Assembly (NCBI RefSeq): GCF_003574425.1 | Contig: NZ_QLIU01000030.1 | Span: forward strand, 35,347 to 99,346 | Length of the DNA stretch: 64,000 nt | Reading direction: 5' to 3' | Source: Cysteiniphilum halobium | GTDB taxonomy: Bacteria; Pseudomonadota; Gammaproteobacteria; Francisellales; Francisellaceae | Shown here: positions 28,510 to 37,753 of the stretch, piece after piece | Numbering within the stretch: position 1 is the first letter of the stretch | Layout: the number at the start of each line of letters is the position of its first letter | The notes under the pieces: generated by a model | What the model was told of the DNA's origin: nothing | The model's input: only the letters and a program-made list of their open reading frames with translations | Database searches by the model: none | Made by a program: the position numbers and the translations under genes

Positions 28510-30435
28510 TTAAGTTTTATCCTTCTGTGATATCGATTGCATCACTTGCTGTAATCGAAACTTTTTATTACCCAATATCGCCTGATTATAGATCACCAGG
28601 TTACGTAGGATATTTTTAACATATTTGCGCGTCTCGCCAAACGGAATGATTTCAATCCACTGATCTGCCGCTAGTTTTTGTGCTGGCAACCAATTGACCG
28701 CATTACCTTGTCCGGCATTATAAGCTGCCATGCCAATAATCAAATTATTATTAAATAACTGATCCATAAAGTTTAAATTAGCAGCTCCTAACATAATTAC
28801 TTTATTAGGTTTATATAAATCGTCATTCTCATAACTTATACGATATTTTTTTGCCAGAAATGCCGCAGTTGTTGGTAAAAGCTGCATCAATCCTGTGGCG
28901 CTTGCAGAGGATACACCATGCACACGAAAGGCAGACTCCTGACGCATCATCGAAATAATAACCTCTGGGCTAATGTCAAACTCTTTGCCTGCCTTTTGCA
29001 CATCCGACCAAAATGCCAGTGGATATAAACCCGTTAAATTATCTCGACCACCAGCACTTGCATAAGCACTTGTTGAAATTTGATAAATCTGTTGTTGTGC
29101 CGCAAGCTCGGCAATCGCCAATTGCTCGGCACGCGTGAAACCATGTCGACTAAAACGCCATAACGCATAGGATAAGCCATACTCTTTAATTTGGTATAAA
29201 TCAAAAATTTGCAAAACAATCTGATTACTTGCCATATCATCCAAGGTTTTTTGATCGACCTTTGCGGATTTATTATTTAAAGTATAAGACAAACCTAAGT
29301 CATCAGCAGCTAAAAAGCCGTAATAACTGACGTTTTTCGCCAATGCAGTTAAAATTGATTTGGCTTTATCATTTTGCTTTAAGGCTTGGTAACTTTTTGC
29401 CTGCCAATAACGCCAACCCTCTTCTGATTTAAGTGATTGTGGCAATTTACTATACCAGCCTAAATAGCTTTTGTAGTCACTCCAATAAATGGCTGTTCGT
29501 AAACGCCACTGCCATAACAAACTTGAAGCATATTTATCTTCTACATCATTGAGCCATTTAATCGCTTTTTTATTGTGCGCTCTGGCATAGTCAATTGCAA
29601 TTTCAGCATTGATTAGATTAATGGTTTTATTATCAAGCAGATGCTTTTGTTTGAAATTAAGCCAAAAATCTTCAGCATAATGTGTATCTTTGGCAGATAG
29701 ATTTGCCATTACACTGATAGCAGCGGATGAGAAACCATTGATTTGATGAAATTTCACCGCCCAATCATCCATATATTTTTTAGGGTTTTGTGTGGTCTTT
29801 AACCATAATGCATAAAATCCTTGCAGCTCTTTGTTACTTGTCTTATTAATCCATTTAAGTGCTTCTTTAACGCGACCTGAAGATGCTAGTGCATAGGCTT
29901 TTAGTCGAATTTGGCGCTCACTTAAATGAGCAGATGTTTCCCATATTGATTCAAAATCATCACAGGTTCGTGGTAAGTTAGCGCGTGATAACCACAGATG
30001 AGTAAAATCATTGATGGCTTTACCTTTATCACCAACACTATACTCAGCAACAACAGCATAACACTTACCATTAAACCCTAAATTATTGTCATAATAATAT
30101 AAGAAATTCTGCCATTTTTTTTGCTTAAGATAGTAATTTGCTAAATCCTGTTTCAATTGACTTGCCCAAAAGCTGCCTGCATTTTGCTTTAGATAAGCAT
30201 CAATGGTTTCTTGTTTAAATAAATCAGGGTCAACAGAAATTTCTTGATACTGTAAAAACGGATATAACGGTACTTTAGTAAGTTTTGCTTTAACTTGATA
30301 ATAGTCTTTATAATTTTTTGCCAATAACAGACTTTCAGCTTTGTGAAAATTGGCTAAATCGGTTTGATCCATTGCCATACTTGTCAATGACATTAGCATC
30401 GATGAGGTTAATAATATTAATTTTTTAAAATGCAT
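28510..30435 (-). CDS. slt: Soluble lytic murein transglycosylase
   Basis: 641 residues with an N-terminal signal peptide (KKLILLTSSMLMSLTSMAM). The long middle part is the alpha-superhelical U/L domain made of repeated helix pairs (for example LRTAIYWSDYKSYLGWY, WRYWQAKSYQALKQ). The C-terminal catalytic domain has MRQESAFRVHGVSSASATG with the catalytic Glu near residue 497, GLMQLLPTTAAFLA and AAYNAGQGNAVNW. Cleaves peptidoglycan glycan strands in the periplasm to 1,6-anhydromuropeptides. Size and order match Slt70. Monocistronic. Confidence 0.93.
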   Translation of the reverse strand: MHFKKLILLTSSMLMSLTSMAMDQTDLANFHKAESLLLAKNYKDYYQVKAKLTKVPLYPFLQYQEISVDPDLFKQETIDAYLKQNAGSFWASQLKQDLANYYLKQKKWQNFLYYYDNNLGFNGKCYAVVAEYSVGDKGKAINDFTHLWLSRANLPRTCDDFESIWETSAHLSERQIRLKAYALASSGRVKEALKWINKTSNKELQGFYALWLKTTQNPKKYMDDWAVKFHQINGFSSAAISVMANLSAKDTHYAEDFWLNFKQKHLLDNKTINLINAEIAIDYARAHNKKAIKWLNDVEDKYASSLLWQWRLRTAIYWSDYKSYLGWYSKLPQSLKSEEGWRYWQAKSYQALKQNDKAKSILTALAKNVSYYGFLAADDLGLSYTLNNKSAKVDQKTLDDMASNQIVLQIFDLYQIKEYGLSYALWRFSRHGFTRAEQLAIAELAAQQQIYQISTSAYASAGGRDNLTGLYPLAFWSDVQKAGKEFDISPEVIISMMRQESAFRVHGVSSASATGLMQLLPTTAAFLAKKYRISYENDDLYKPNKVIMLGAANLNFMDQLFNNNLIIGMAAYNAGQGNAVNWLPAQKLAADQWIEIIPFGETRKYVKNILRNLVIYNQAILGNKKFRLQQVMQSISQKDKT

Positions 30436-30630
30436 ATACTTACCCTAACAACCATATCAACGACTCATTTAATAAGAAATATGGCATAAACTCAATAAAT
30501 GTAGTCACCTTTTGTTACTTTATGTAAAAATTTTATTTTCATGATGCTTATTGCAGCTATTTTAATGCTTATTTATCCGTTTTGCATTATTGCTTTGACA
30601 CTCTATACTTGAAATTCAAAAGGATCTGAT

Positions 30631-30666
30631 ATGCAATTGATGGAAAAGATATGTCGAGTCACTTAG
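30631..30666 (+). other. Possible 11-codon leader ORF overlapping the kinase start
   Basis: ATG at 30631 encodes MQLMEKICRVT and stops at TAG 30664-30666, overlapping the kinase start (30651) in another frame. It has the better ribosome site (AAAGGA, 7 bases before ATG) than the kinase gene itself, which has only GGAAAAG. Could be a leader peptide giving translational coupling; unproven. Confidence 0.3.
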
Positions 30667-31961
30667 CAGAAAAAATCAATATACACTTCACAACACTTTT
30701 TCAAAAAAACTATATCAGTTTCCCAAAACTAATTAGCATCATGCTTATTTTAGTCATTTTAAACAGCTTCTTTATTACTGCCATTCATCTTCACTATCAC
30801 GCAAAATATGAAGATTCATTAGTGCAAAATTCGCTGTTTAGCTTACTGCGTATTCGTAACCAATTTCTAACCCAAGCCTATGTTGAACCACGTTTTGTTC
30901 ACTTTCAAACAGAAGTCAATCGATATACACAGCTTAATCAATTTAATATTATCTTCCAAAAAGTCTCCGGATCCTATGAAATTAATAGTGCTTTTATTGA
31001 TAATCAGTTATTCGATAAAATGCATCATGCCCTACGCACTAATCATCAGTTGTTTATCACTAGCCCAATTTATAATGACAAGAACCATAAGGTTGTCACT
31101 TTTTATGTCTTTCTGAATCCTGATGATGATCTGCCTTATCTTTTGAGTAGTAGCATTAGTATTAGCATTGCTATTATCCTGCTACTTTTCTTTATGTGGT
31201 ATTTGGCACGTTTTATTCTACCAAAATTATTACTTAGCTCAGCGACTACCGATGAGAAAGTAGCCGATCTTCCTAAGTATTTAAATAAAGATGTCTTAGC
31301 ACTTAAACAACAGATTCAGCTACTTCTACAAGAAAAAACCATTATGTTGTCATCCATGTCACATGATATGAAAAACTCACTCACTAAATTAAACCTCTTG
31401 AAATACATTATTGATAACAAAAAAGCGCGGGAGATTCTAAGTCAAGAAATTGATGAGATGCAAATGATTATTAACTCATCTTTAGCCTTTGCTGAACGAG
31501 ATAATCATAATGCTAAAGTTAATTTTGACCTATGTTCATTTCTTGATAATTTCTATCAACAGTTATGTCAGCGTGGTTATACATTTACTTTTAACAATAA
31601 GTTAAAAGCACATACTTTTTTCTTGGGCTATCCTAATTTATTGAAGCGTGCATTACTTAACATTATTAATAATGCTGTTAAATATGCACCTCATTATACC
31701 CTAGACACTTATATTCAGGATGATCATATTATCATTGATATTAAAGATAATGGACCAGGTATTTGTGCGAGTGATGTTAAAAATATTGCCAAGGCTTTTA
31801 CACGCTCACAACACGATCTGCATCAACACATTGATGGTCATGGTTTAGGGCTTGCCATTACCCGAGTAGCCATTGAGTTTAACTCGGGCAAACTGAGTTT
31901 TGAAAACCTAAAACCTAGTGGGTTACTTGTCCGCATTTTCTTACCAATGAGCAAAAACTAA
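30651..31961 (+). CDS. Orphan membrane sensor histidine kinase
   Basis: 436 residues. Two membrane segments (about 23-45 and 165-187) enclose a roughly 120-residue periplasmic sensor. After a HAMP-like linker come the H box SSMSHDMKNSLTKLNLL (phospho-His near 240), N box LLNIINNAVKYAP, G1 DNGPGI and G2 HGLGLAITRVAIEF, i.e. a complete HisKA-HATPase_c kinase of the EnvZ/OmpR type. No response regulator is adjacent, so its partner is elsewhere. Signal unknown. Confidence 0.88.
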   Translation: MSSHLAEKINIHFTTLFQKNYISFPKLISIMLILVILNSFFITAIHLHYHAKYEDSLVQNSLFSLLRIRNQFLTQAYVEPRFVHFQTEVNRYTQLNQFNIIFQKVSGSYEINSAFIDNQLFDKMHHALRTNHQLFITSPIYNDKNHKVVTFYVFLNPDDDLPYLLSSSISISIAIILLLFFMWYLARFILPKLLLSSATTDEKVADLPKYLNKDVLALKQQIQLLLQEKTIMLSSMSHDMKNSLTKLNLLKYIIDNKKAREILSQEIDEMQMIINSSLAFAERDNHNAKVNFDLCSFLDNFYQQLCQRGYTFTFNNKLKAHTFFLGYPNLLKRALLNIINNAVKYAPHYTLDTYIQDDHIIIDIKDNGPGICASDVKNIAKAFTRSQHDLHQHIDGHGLGLAITRVAIEFNSGKLSFENLKPSGLLVRIFLPMSKN

Positions 31962-32126
31962 AGCAACACGAAAAGATTTATATCACAGTAAATAATATAT
32001 TTATTGAAAATAAACTACATAAGCGATATTTTATAGTTGCTTTTTGGATTAAGATTCACAAATAGTCAAATCCAATATCACGATAAATACAATGGGGGAT
32101 AAAACAATGATAATGAGGGATAATCA

Positions 32127-34658
32127 ATGAGTTTAACACTATATGCACCAGTTAATGGATTTATTGTTGAATTAGATCAAGTACCAGATCCGGTATTTGC
32201 ACAAGAAATGGTTGGCAATGGCTTTGCTATTGAGCCTTTGGATCAAACTATTTACGCACCTGTAGTAGGTATTGTTAAAAATATTGCTACAACCAAACAT
32301 GCAATCACAATTGCTACCGAATCAGGCTATGATGTACTTATTCATTTTGGGCTTGAAAGTGTTGCGCTTAATGGTCAAGGCATTGAGGTACATGTGTCAT
32401 TAAACGACCCAGTTAACACCAATACTGCACTACTTAGCTTTGATCTGCCATTGATCAGCAAAAAAATTAAGTCCTTAATTACTCCAGTTATTATTACCGA
32501 CTATCAGAAGGATAATCTGCCATTGAAGATAAAAGGAAGGTGTACCGCCCAAACTGCAGTAATCAGCTTAGATCATAAGCTAGATCGTCATGGTGCTATT
32601 ACTTCACCAGATACACAAGATCAGATTTTTGTCACATGTAGCATTACCATCAATAATCCACATGGTCTACATGCACGTCCTGCAGCATTACTTGCGCATA
32701 CATTAAAATCATTTGATGCCACTGCGGTCATATACAAAGATGATGCTAGTGCTGATGTTAAAAGTATTGTTGCATTATTAGGATTAAATGTGCAATATCA
32801 TGACAAAATAACCCTTACCGTCAGTGGTCAGGATGCTAAAAAAGCAGCTGATGCATTAGAAAGTGCACTGATAAACTTTGCGGATGACCACATAGCAGAA
32901 GCGCAAAAAACATTCAAAACTGAACTTGATCAAGCTAAAATTAAAGGCAATCAATACTTTGGCATCTCTGCTGCTAAAGGGCTTGTCATTGGTGAGTTAC
33001 AACGAATTAATGAGGAAAACTTTAATTATGCTGATACTGCAAGTAACTCAACAGAAATAGAAGAGCTAAAGCGCTTTGCATTAGCTAAAAACAAATATGA
33101 GCAACAACTATCAGCACAAATGCGTAGCCATACGCATGACAAGGCAAAGCATGCGATGCTTGGTGCGCATCTGGAGCTTCTAAATGATAGCAATATCAAT
33201 GATTTAATGACGCAATCTCTAGCACAAGGCAAAACAGCAGAATATGCTTGGGACCAGGCAATTTTAGCAGCCATCTCTATACTAGAGAAAACGCAAAGCA
33301 CCTTGATTCAAGAGCGTATTGCTGATTTAAAAGATATTCGCAAACAGGTTTTATATCTATTAACCAATAATACACCGACCAAAACACATTATACCAAGCC
33401 GACTATTCTTATCGCTGATGAGTTTAGCCTATCTGATATTTTAGAAGCTAATGAAAATGTTGTTGGCTTTATTTCAATTAAGGGTGGACGTACTTCGCAT
33501 GTTGCAATCATTGCTAACAACAACAATCTCCCCTTATTAATTCAAGTGGATAACAGTCTTTTTTCCCACTGTGGCCAAGAAATTATTTTAAACGCAACAG
33601 ATGGTTATGCCGTTATCGATCCAGATCTTGATACAATAACGCGATATCAAGCTAAAATCACTGCTTTAAATGATACATTGACATTGATGCGTACCAAGGC
33701 AACTGAACCGGCGATAACAAAGGATGGGCACAGCATTCATTGTTATATGAATATTAAATCACCTAAAGAATGTCTTAACTTCACGCAATCAGGTGCCGAA
33801 GGAATCGGTCTTTTTAGAAGTGAGTTTATTTTTTATGATCGCTTAGCTGCACCCACTGAAGATGAGCAACTTAATATCTACAATGACGTATTAAATGCAA
33901 CCAATAATATGCCGATTATTATTCGTACCTTAGATGCTGGTGGCGACAAACAAATCGATTATTTAAAAATGGCACATGAACTGAATCCATTTTTAGGTGT
34001 TCGCGGCATACGGTTATGTTTGAAGCACCCTGAGATTCTACGCACGCAACTGCGCGCAATCATTCGCACACAAAACCCCAATGCGCATATCATGCTGCCG
34101 ATGATTACGCATATTGAGGAATTTCGCCAAGTCAAAACTATCTATGAGGAAGAACGTCTCAAACTTGGTATTAATATAAAACAACCCTTGGGCATTATGG
34201 TTGAAGTCCCTAGTGTTGTTTTTCAAGCGGAGCTGTTTGCCAAAGAAGTGGACTTTATGTCGATTGGCACCAATGATTTGACACAGTATTTACTGGCAAT
34301 GGATCGCGAGCATGATGTGCTTGCCGCTGAGATTGATCATCTGCATCCTGCCGTTATTCAGGCCATTAACCTAGCCAATATCGCTGCACAAAAACACAAT
34401 ACTAAGCTATCCATTTGTGGATTAATGGCTGCGGATCAAGAAGCACTTGCAATACTCATTGGCTTAGGCATTAAGCATTTATCGATGCGCAGCAATATGC
34501 TAGCTGAAAATAAAGCATTGATTCGTGGATTGAACTTAACTGATTGCCAACAACTTGCACAACATGCTTTAACACTGGAGTCAGCAAAAGCCGTCAGAAT
34601 GCTCGTGCGTCAACAAATGTGTTTTAATGAGGGGAAAAACAAATGTCAAAAAGTATAA
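32127..34658 (+). CDS. PTS EIIA(Glc-type)-HPr-Enzyme I fusion
   Basis: One 843-residue protein carries three phosphotransfer modules. Residues 1-145: EIIA of the glucose/GlcNAc type, with TKHAITIATESG and the phospho-His in VLIHFGLES (about 72). Residues 168-255: HPr, with NNPHGLHARPAALLAH (His about 181). Residues about 270-830: Enzyme I, with IKGGRTSHVAI (phospho-His about 457), GIGLFRSEF, RTLDAGGDKQ, MIMLP-type MLPMITHIEEF, GTNDLTQYLLAMDR and catalytic Cys in LSICGLM. It would pass phosphate from PEP to its own EIIA and then to the EIIB of the next gene. Architecture resembles the NagF type of GlcNAc PTS. GAGGGA ribosome site. The next gene overlaps by 16 bases. Confidence 0.9.
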   Translation: MSLTLYAPVNGFIVELDQVPDPVFAQEMVGNGFAIEPLDQTIYAPVVGIVKNIATTKHAITIATESGYDVLIHFGLESVALNGQGIEVHVSLNDPVNTNTALLSFDLPLISKKIKSLITPVIITDYQKDNLPLKIKGRCTAQTAVISLDHKLDRHGAITSPDTQDQIFVTCSITINNPHGLHARPAALLAHTLKSFDATAVIYKDDASADVKSIVALLGLNVQYHDKITLTVSGQDAKKAADALESALINFADDHIAEAQKTFKTELDQAKIKGNQYFGISAAKGLVIGELQRINEENFNYADTASNSTEIEELKRFALAKNKYEQQLSAQMRSHTHDKAKHAMLGAHLELLNDSNINDLMTQSLAQGKTAEYAWDQAILAAISILEKTQSTLIQERIADLKDIRKQVLYLLTNNTPTKTHYTKPTILIADEFSLSDILEANENVVGFISIKGGRTSHVAIIANNNNLPLLIQVDNSLFSHCGQEIILNATDGYAVIDPDLDTITRYQAKITALNDTLTLMRTKATEPAITKDGHSIHCYMNIKSPKECLNFTQSGAEGIGLFRSEFIFYDRLAAPTEDEQLNIYNDVLNATNNMPIIIRTLDAGGDKQIDYLKMAHELNPFLGVRGIRLCLKHPEILRTQLRAIIRTQNPNAHIMLPMITHIEEFRQVKTIYEEERLKLGINIKQPLGIMVEVPSVVFQAELFAKEVDFMSIGTNDLTQYLLAMDREHDVLAAEIDHLHPAVIQAINLANIAAQKHNTKLSICGLMAADQEALAILIGLGIKHLSMRSNMLAENKALIRGLNLTDCQQLAQHALTLESAKAVRMLVRQQMCFNEGKNKCQKV

Positions 34659-36385
34659 AAAAAGCTAAATTTAACTTTCAAAATCTGCAACAATTGGGAC
34701 GTGCACTTATGCTGCCCATTGCAGTATTACCAGTTGCTGGCATTTTACTGCGTTTTGGACAACCTGACCTTCTGAATATCAAAGCCATTGCCGATGCTGG
34801 CAATGCTATTTTTGCAAATTTACCTCTTCTTTTTGCCGTTGGTGTTGCTCTTGGTTTTGCTAAGAAAAACCACGGTGCAGCTGCACTTGCCGCTGTTGTT
34901 GGTTTCTTTATTATGAATAGCGTGATTAACACAATTAATACTGGTGTTAACACTGGCGTACTTGGCGGCATTATTATCGGTATTGTTGCAGGAATGCTTT
35001 ATAACCGTTTCTATGAGATCAATCTGCCTGAATACTTAGCATTTTTTGGTGGTAAACGCTTTGTACCAATTATTACGGGACTCACAGCGGTATTACTTGG
35101 CTTTTTGTTTGGGTTTATCTGGCCTGCGATTCAAGATGGCATTAACGCCTTTGGTAATTGGTTAATTGGTTCAGGTTCAATTGGTTTATTTTTATATGGC
35201 GTATTTAACCGTATTCTCCTGATGTTTGGCTTACATCATATCTTAAACAATCTTGTGTGGTTTGAGTTTGGCTCATTCCATGGAGCCGCTGGCGTTGTTC
35301 ATGGTGATATTGCACGCTTTATGGCAGGTGATCCAACGGCTGGCACATTTATGGCGGGCTTCTTTCCGATTATGATGTTTGGCTTACCTGCAGCGTGCTT
35401 TGCAATGTATCGTCATGCGCATAGCCATAAGCAAAAAGCAGTTGCCGGTATGCTATTTTCTATCGCATTAACCGCCTTTTTAACTGGAGTGACTGAGCCT
35501 ATTGAATACAGCTTTATGTTTTTAGCGCCTGTTTTATATCTCATACATGCGTTACTTACTGGTATTTCAATGGTAGTCATGTATATGCTAGGGGTTAAAC
35601 TAGGGTTCACCTTTTCAGCAGGTTTCATTGATTATGTACTCTTTTTCAAAATGGATACACACCCTTGGTTACTATTACCTATCGGTGCAGTAACTGCTGT
35701 TGTTTACTATTTCTTATTTAGCTTCTTTATTAAAAAATTCAATCTCTTAACCATTGGTCGTGAGGTGGATGAAGTCGTTGAAGAAGATGCGCATCAAGAC
35801 AATACTCCATTACCTCAGTCACGAGCACTTAGCTTTATCAATGCATTAGGTGGTAAAAATAACTTAGATAATATCGATGCTTGTACAACACGTTTACGCT
35901 TACAAGTCAAAGACAGCAGCAACATCAATCAAGCACTGCTTAAAAAACTTGGCGCACGTGGTATTGTCGTGCCCAATGTTAAAACTGTTCAGGTGATCTT
36001 GGGTCCTGAGGCAGATTTAATTGCTGGCGAGATGAATGAAGCCTTACCACAAGCCACTGATATACCACATATTAATACTTCTGATCATGCTATCAATGGA
36101 CAATGTCAGGATATTAAAAAATCAATTAAGCCAAGTGTTAAGCACTATGATATCGATGCCATTACTCATGCACTTGGTGGCAGTGATAACATTATTAATG
36201 CCAGCATATGCGCATTAACACGTATTGATATTAAACTTAAAGCTGCTGACAAAGTAAACACAAGTAAATTATTTAAGCTAGGCATTGACGGTTGTATTAC
36301 TTCAGGCAACAATTCAGTGCAACTACTCGTAATGGATTCACCTCAAGTGCTGTTAAATGAATTAACTGCGGTTTCAAGCCATTAA
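34643..36385 (+). CDS. PTS EIIC-EIIB-EIIB permease, glucose/N-acetylglucosamine family
   Basis: 580 residues. Residues 1-365 are the membrane EIIC domain starting QLGRALMLPIAVLPVAGILL, with FGLHHILNNLVWFEFG and the GVTEPIEYSFMFLAP motif that is typical of this family. About 395-470 is EIIB with the phospho-Cys in IDACTTRLRL (about 413). After a linker a second, diverged EIIB-like domain follows (about 500-575; GGSDNIINASICALTRIDI) that keeps a Cys at the equivalent place. Closest in type to NagE/NagP (GlcNAc) permeases; glucose is an alternative. Start is within the preceding gene behind GAGGGG. Confidence 0.88.
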   Translation: MSKSIKKAKFNFQNLQQLGRALMLPIAVLPVAGILLRFGQPDLLNIKAIADAGNAIFANLPLLFAVGVALGFAKKNHGAAALAAVVGFFIMNSVINTINTGVNTGVLGGIIIGIVAGMLYNRFYEINLPEYLAFFGGKRFVPIITGLTAVLLGFLFGFIWPAIQDGINAFGNWLIGSGSIGLFLYGVFNRILLMFGLHHILNNLVWFEFGSFHGAAGVVHGDIARFMAGDPTAGTFMAGFFPIMMFGLPAACFAMYRHAHSHKQKAVAGMLFSIALTAFLTGVTEPIEYSFMFLAPVLYLIHALLTGISMVVMYMLGVKLGFTFSAGFIDYVLFFKMDTHPWLLLPIGAVTAVVYYFLFSFFIKKFNLLTIGREVDEVVEEDAHQDNTPLPQSRALSFINALGGKNNLDNIDACTTRLRLQVKDSSNINQALLKKLGARGIVVPNVKTVQVILGPEADLIAGEMNEALPQATDIPHINTSDHAINGQCQDIKKSIKPSVKHYDIDAITHALGGSDNIINASICALTRIDIKLKAADKVNTSKLFKLGIDGCITSGNNSVQLLVMDSPQVLLNELTAVSSH

Positions 36386-36442
36386 TCGTAGGCAACAGCC
36401 TTAACAATATGTTTTGATGTACATAGCGACTAGTAACGATAT

Positions 36443-36564
36443 CAGCAATTTCCATTAACCTCGCCAGGCTAGATAAATCAAGGCTTCCAGAAAATTATTT
36501 TCGTAATCTTTTTTCTAATAAACCTCTCAACCATAGGCTTTCAGAGAGTTTTTCAGCGGGAACT
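36443..36564 (-). repeat. ~120-bp repeat, inverted copy left of the Rhs block
   Basis: Reverse complement of this segment matches 40253-40373 with only scattered mismatches, including a long unbroken run from AGCCTATGGTTGAGAG onward. It carries GTTCCCGCTGAAAAA at one end. The surrounding gap 36386-36673 has no gene. Confidence 0.8.
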
Positions 36565-36588
36565 ACTGTAACGATATAACGACTCATA

Positions 36589-36622
36589 TTTCTTAACGCA
36601 TTCACTATTATCAAAACTCAAT
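36589..36622. repeat. Short dispersed repeat, copy 1
   Basis: TTTCTTAACGCATTCACTAT followed by TATCAAAACTCAATT closely matches 63921-63955 (differences at a few positions). It adjoins the ~120-bp repeat, so the repeat unit may be larger and mosaic. Confidence 0.55.
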
Positions 36623-36673
36623 TGCTCAAAATGGGTTATAAGTTATAGATTTTAGTAGTCATCATTACTTTTA

Positions 36674-37753
36674 CTAGTCAAGAATAAAAACATTTTTCAT
36701 ATCATTTGAAATCTGTGTTTTCATGGCATTATAAGCAGTTCTTTCGGCCATACCCCATTTAGTAAAATAAACCCCATCACTTAGTACTATCATAGTCGAT
36801 TCGTAAATTTGACTTATCCTTAAGATTGTATAAGAATATTTTATATCAAAACCAAAAGTTTTTTCATCTTCAGCTATTGGATGCATATTAGAAAATACCC
36901 TACTTAAAGATGGCATTACATAATTTTCAACAAGATTAACTGCATTTGTACCCTCTCCATATTTAAAAAATCTACCATTTTTAGTATCATACTTTTCTTG
37001 ATATGAAGAATAATTTATAGGTAAAGGCATGCTATTACTATTTGCCGTAGCCTCTGCTCCTATTTCTGAATCATCATCGTTTGTGGAATTATTATTATCT
37101 AATGTACCATCTACTTCCTGGTATTCATTTTCATCCATTTCAGACTGGTTAGAGACATTATTTGCTGACCCAACCTCGATTATCGGGGGCTCTTCTTCAT
37201 CTTCTGAAGAAGCTTCGTCGTCATAATTATGTACTATACCATCTACTTCCGTGTATTCACCTTCATCCATTTCAGACTGGTTAGAGACATTATTTGCTGA
37301 TTGAACTTCAATTATAGGAGGCTCTTCTGCAGAAGCTTCTTCTTTCGACATGAATTTTGAAAATATAGCACTATCATTATGACTAGACCAACCCATGCCA
37401 TACCCAATCAAACCACCAGTGAAAACAGAAGCAAGCACTGTACCCGCGACTCCAAGAGCTTCTTTCCAATTAAATTTATGCCCACTAGGATCAACGCCCA
37501 TCAATGGATTGTTGTTACCATAGAAATAACCATTAATTAGTCCTTGATTATTAAAAGCATAGCTATCGGCTTGGATAAAGCTTCTTAAGCTTGGATCATA
37601 GTCACGCGCTTTAAGATAATATAAACCAGTCAATGGATCAAACATATAGCCCGAATAGCGAAGAGGATTGCTTGCAAGCGCTAATAATCCATTTTTATTT
37701 TCTGTCCTCTGTCCTCTGTCCTCTGTCTTCCGTCTTCTGAACCCCGTAGACAC
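36674..37753 (-). CDS. Rhs-core protein, 3' part with C-terminal tip 1 (out of frame with its 5' part)
   Basis: This frame holds the second half of a short Rhs-core gene. PLRYSGYMFDPLTGLYYL, RDYDPSLRSFIQADS and NGYFYGNNNPLMGVDPSGH are the diagnostic RHS-repeat-associated core. After DPSGH the tip starts: a hydrophobic segment (ALGVAGTVLASVFTGGLIGY), then an acidic linker with two ~50-residue tandem copies of EEPPIIEVxSANNVSNQSEM, then ~110 residues that I do not recognise, ending MKNVFILD. It begins with GTG at 37753 if translated alone, but the natural start is the 5' frame 37695-38264; the two overlap and are out of register by one heptanucleotide unit. No immunity-like gene follows. Confidence 0.75.
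   Translation of the reverse strand: MSTGFRRRKTEDRGQRTENKNGLLALASNPLRYSGYMFDPLTGLYYLKARDYDPSLRSFIQADSYAFNNQGLINGYFYGNNNPLMGVDPSGHKFNWKEALGVAGTVLASVFTGGLIGYGMGWSSHNDSAIFSKFMSKEEASAEEPPIIEVQSANNVSNQSEMDEGEYTEVDGIVHNYDDEASSEDEEEPPIIEVGSANNVSNQSEMDENEYQEVDGTLDNNNSTNDDDSEIGAEATANSNSMPLPINYSSYQEKYDTKNGRFFKYGEGTNAVNLVENYVMPSLSRVFSNMHPIAEDEKTFGFDIKYSYTILRISQIYESTMIVLSDGVYFTKWGMAERTAYNAMKTQISNDMKNVFILD

Noticed and set aside
37701..37742. Heptamer array as a CRISPR or regulatory repeat
   Set aside because: No spacers; it is a continuous tandem repeat inside coding sequence.
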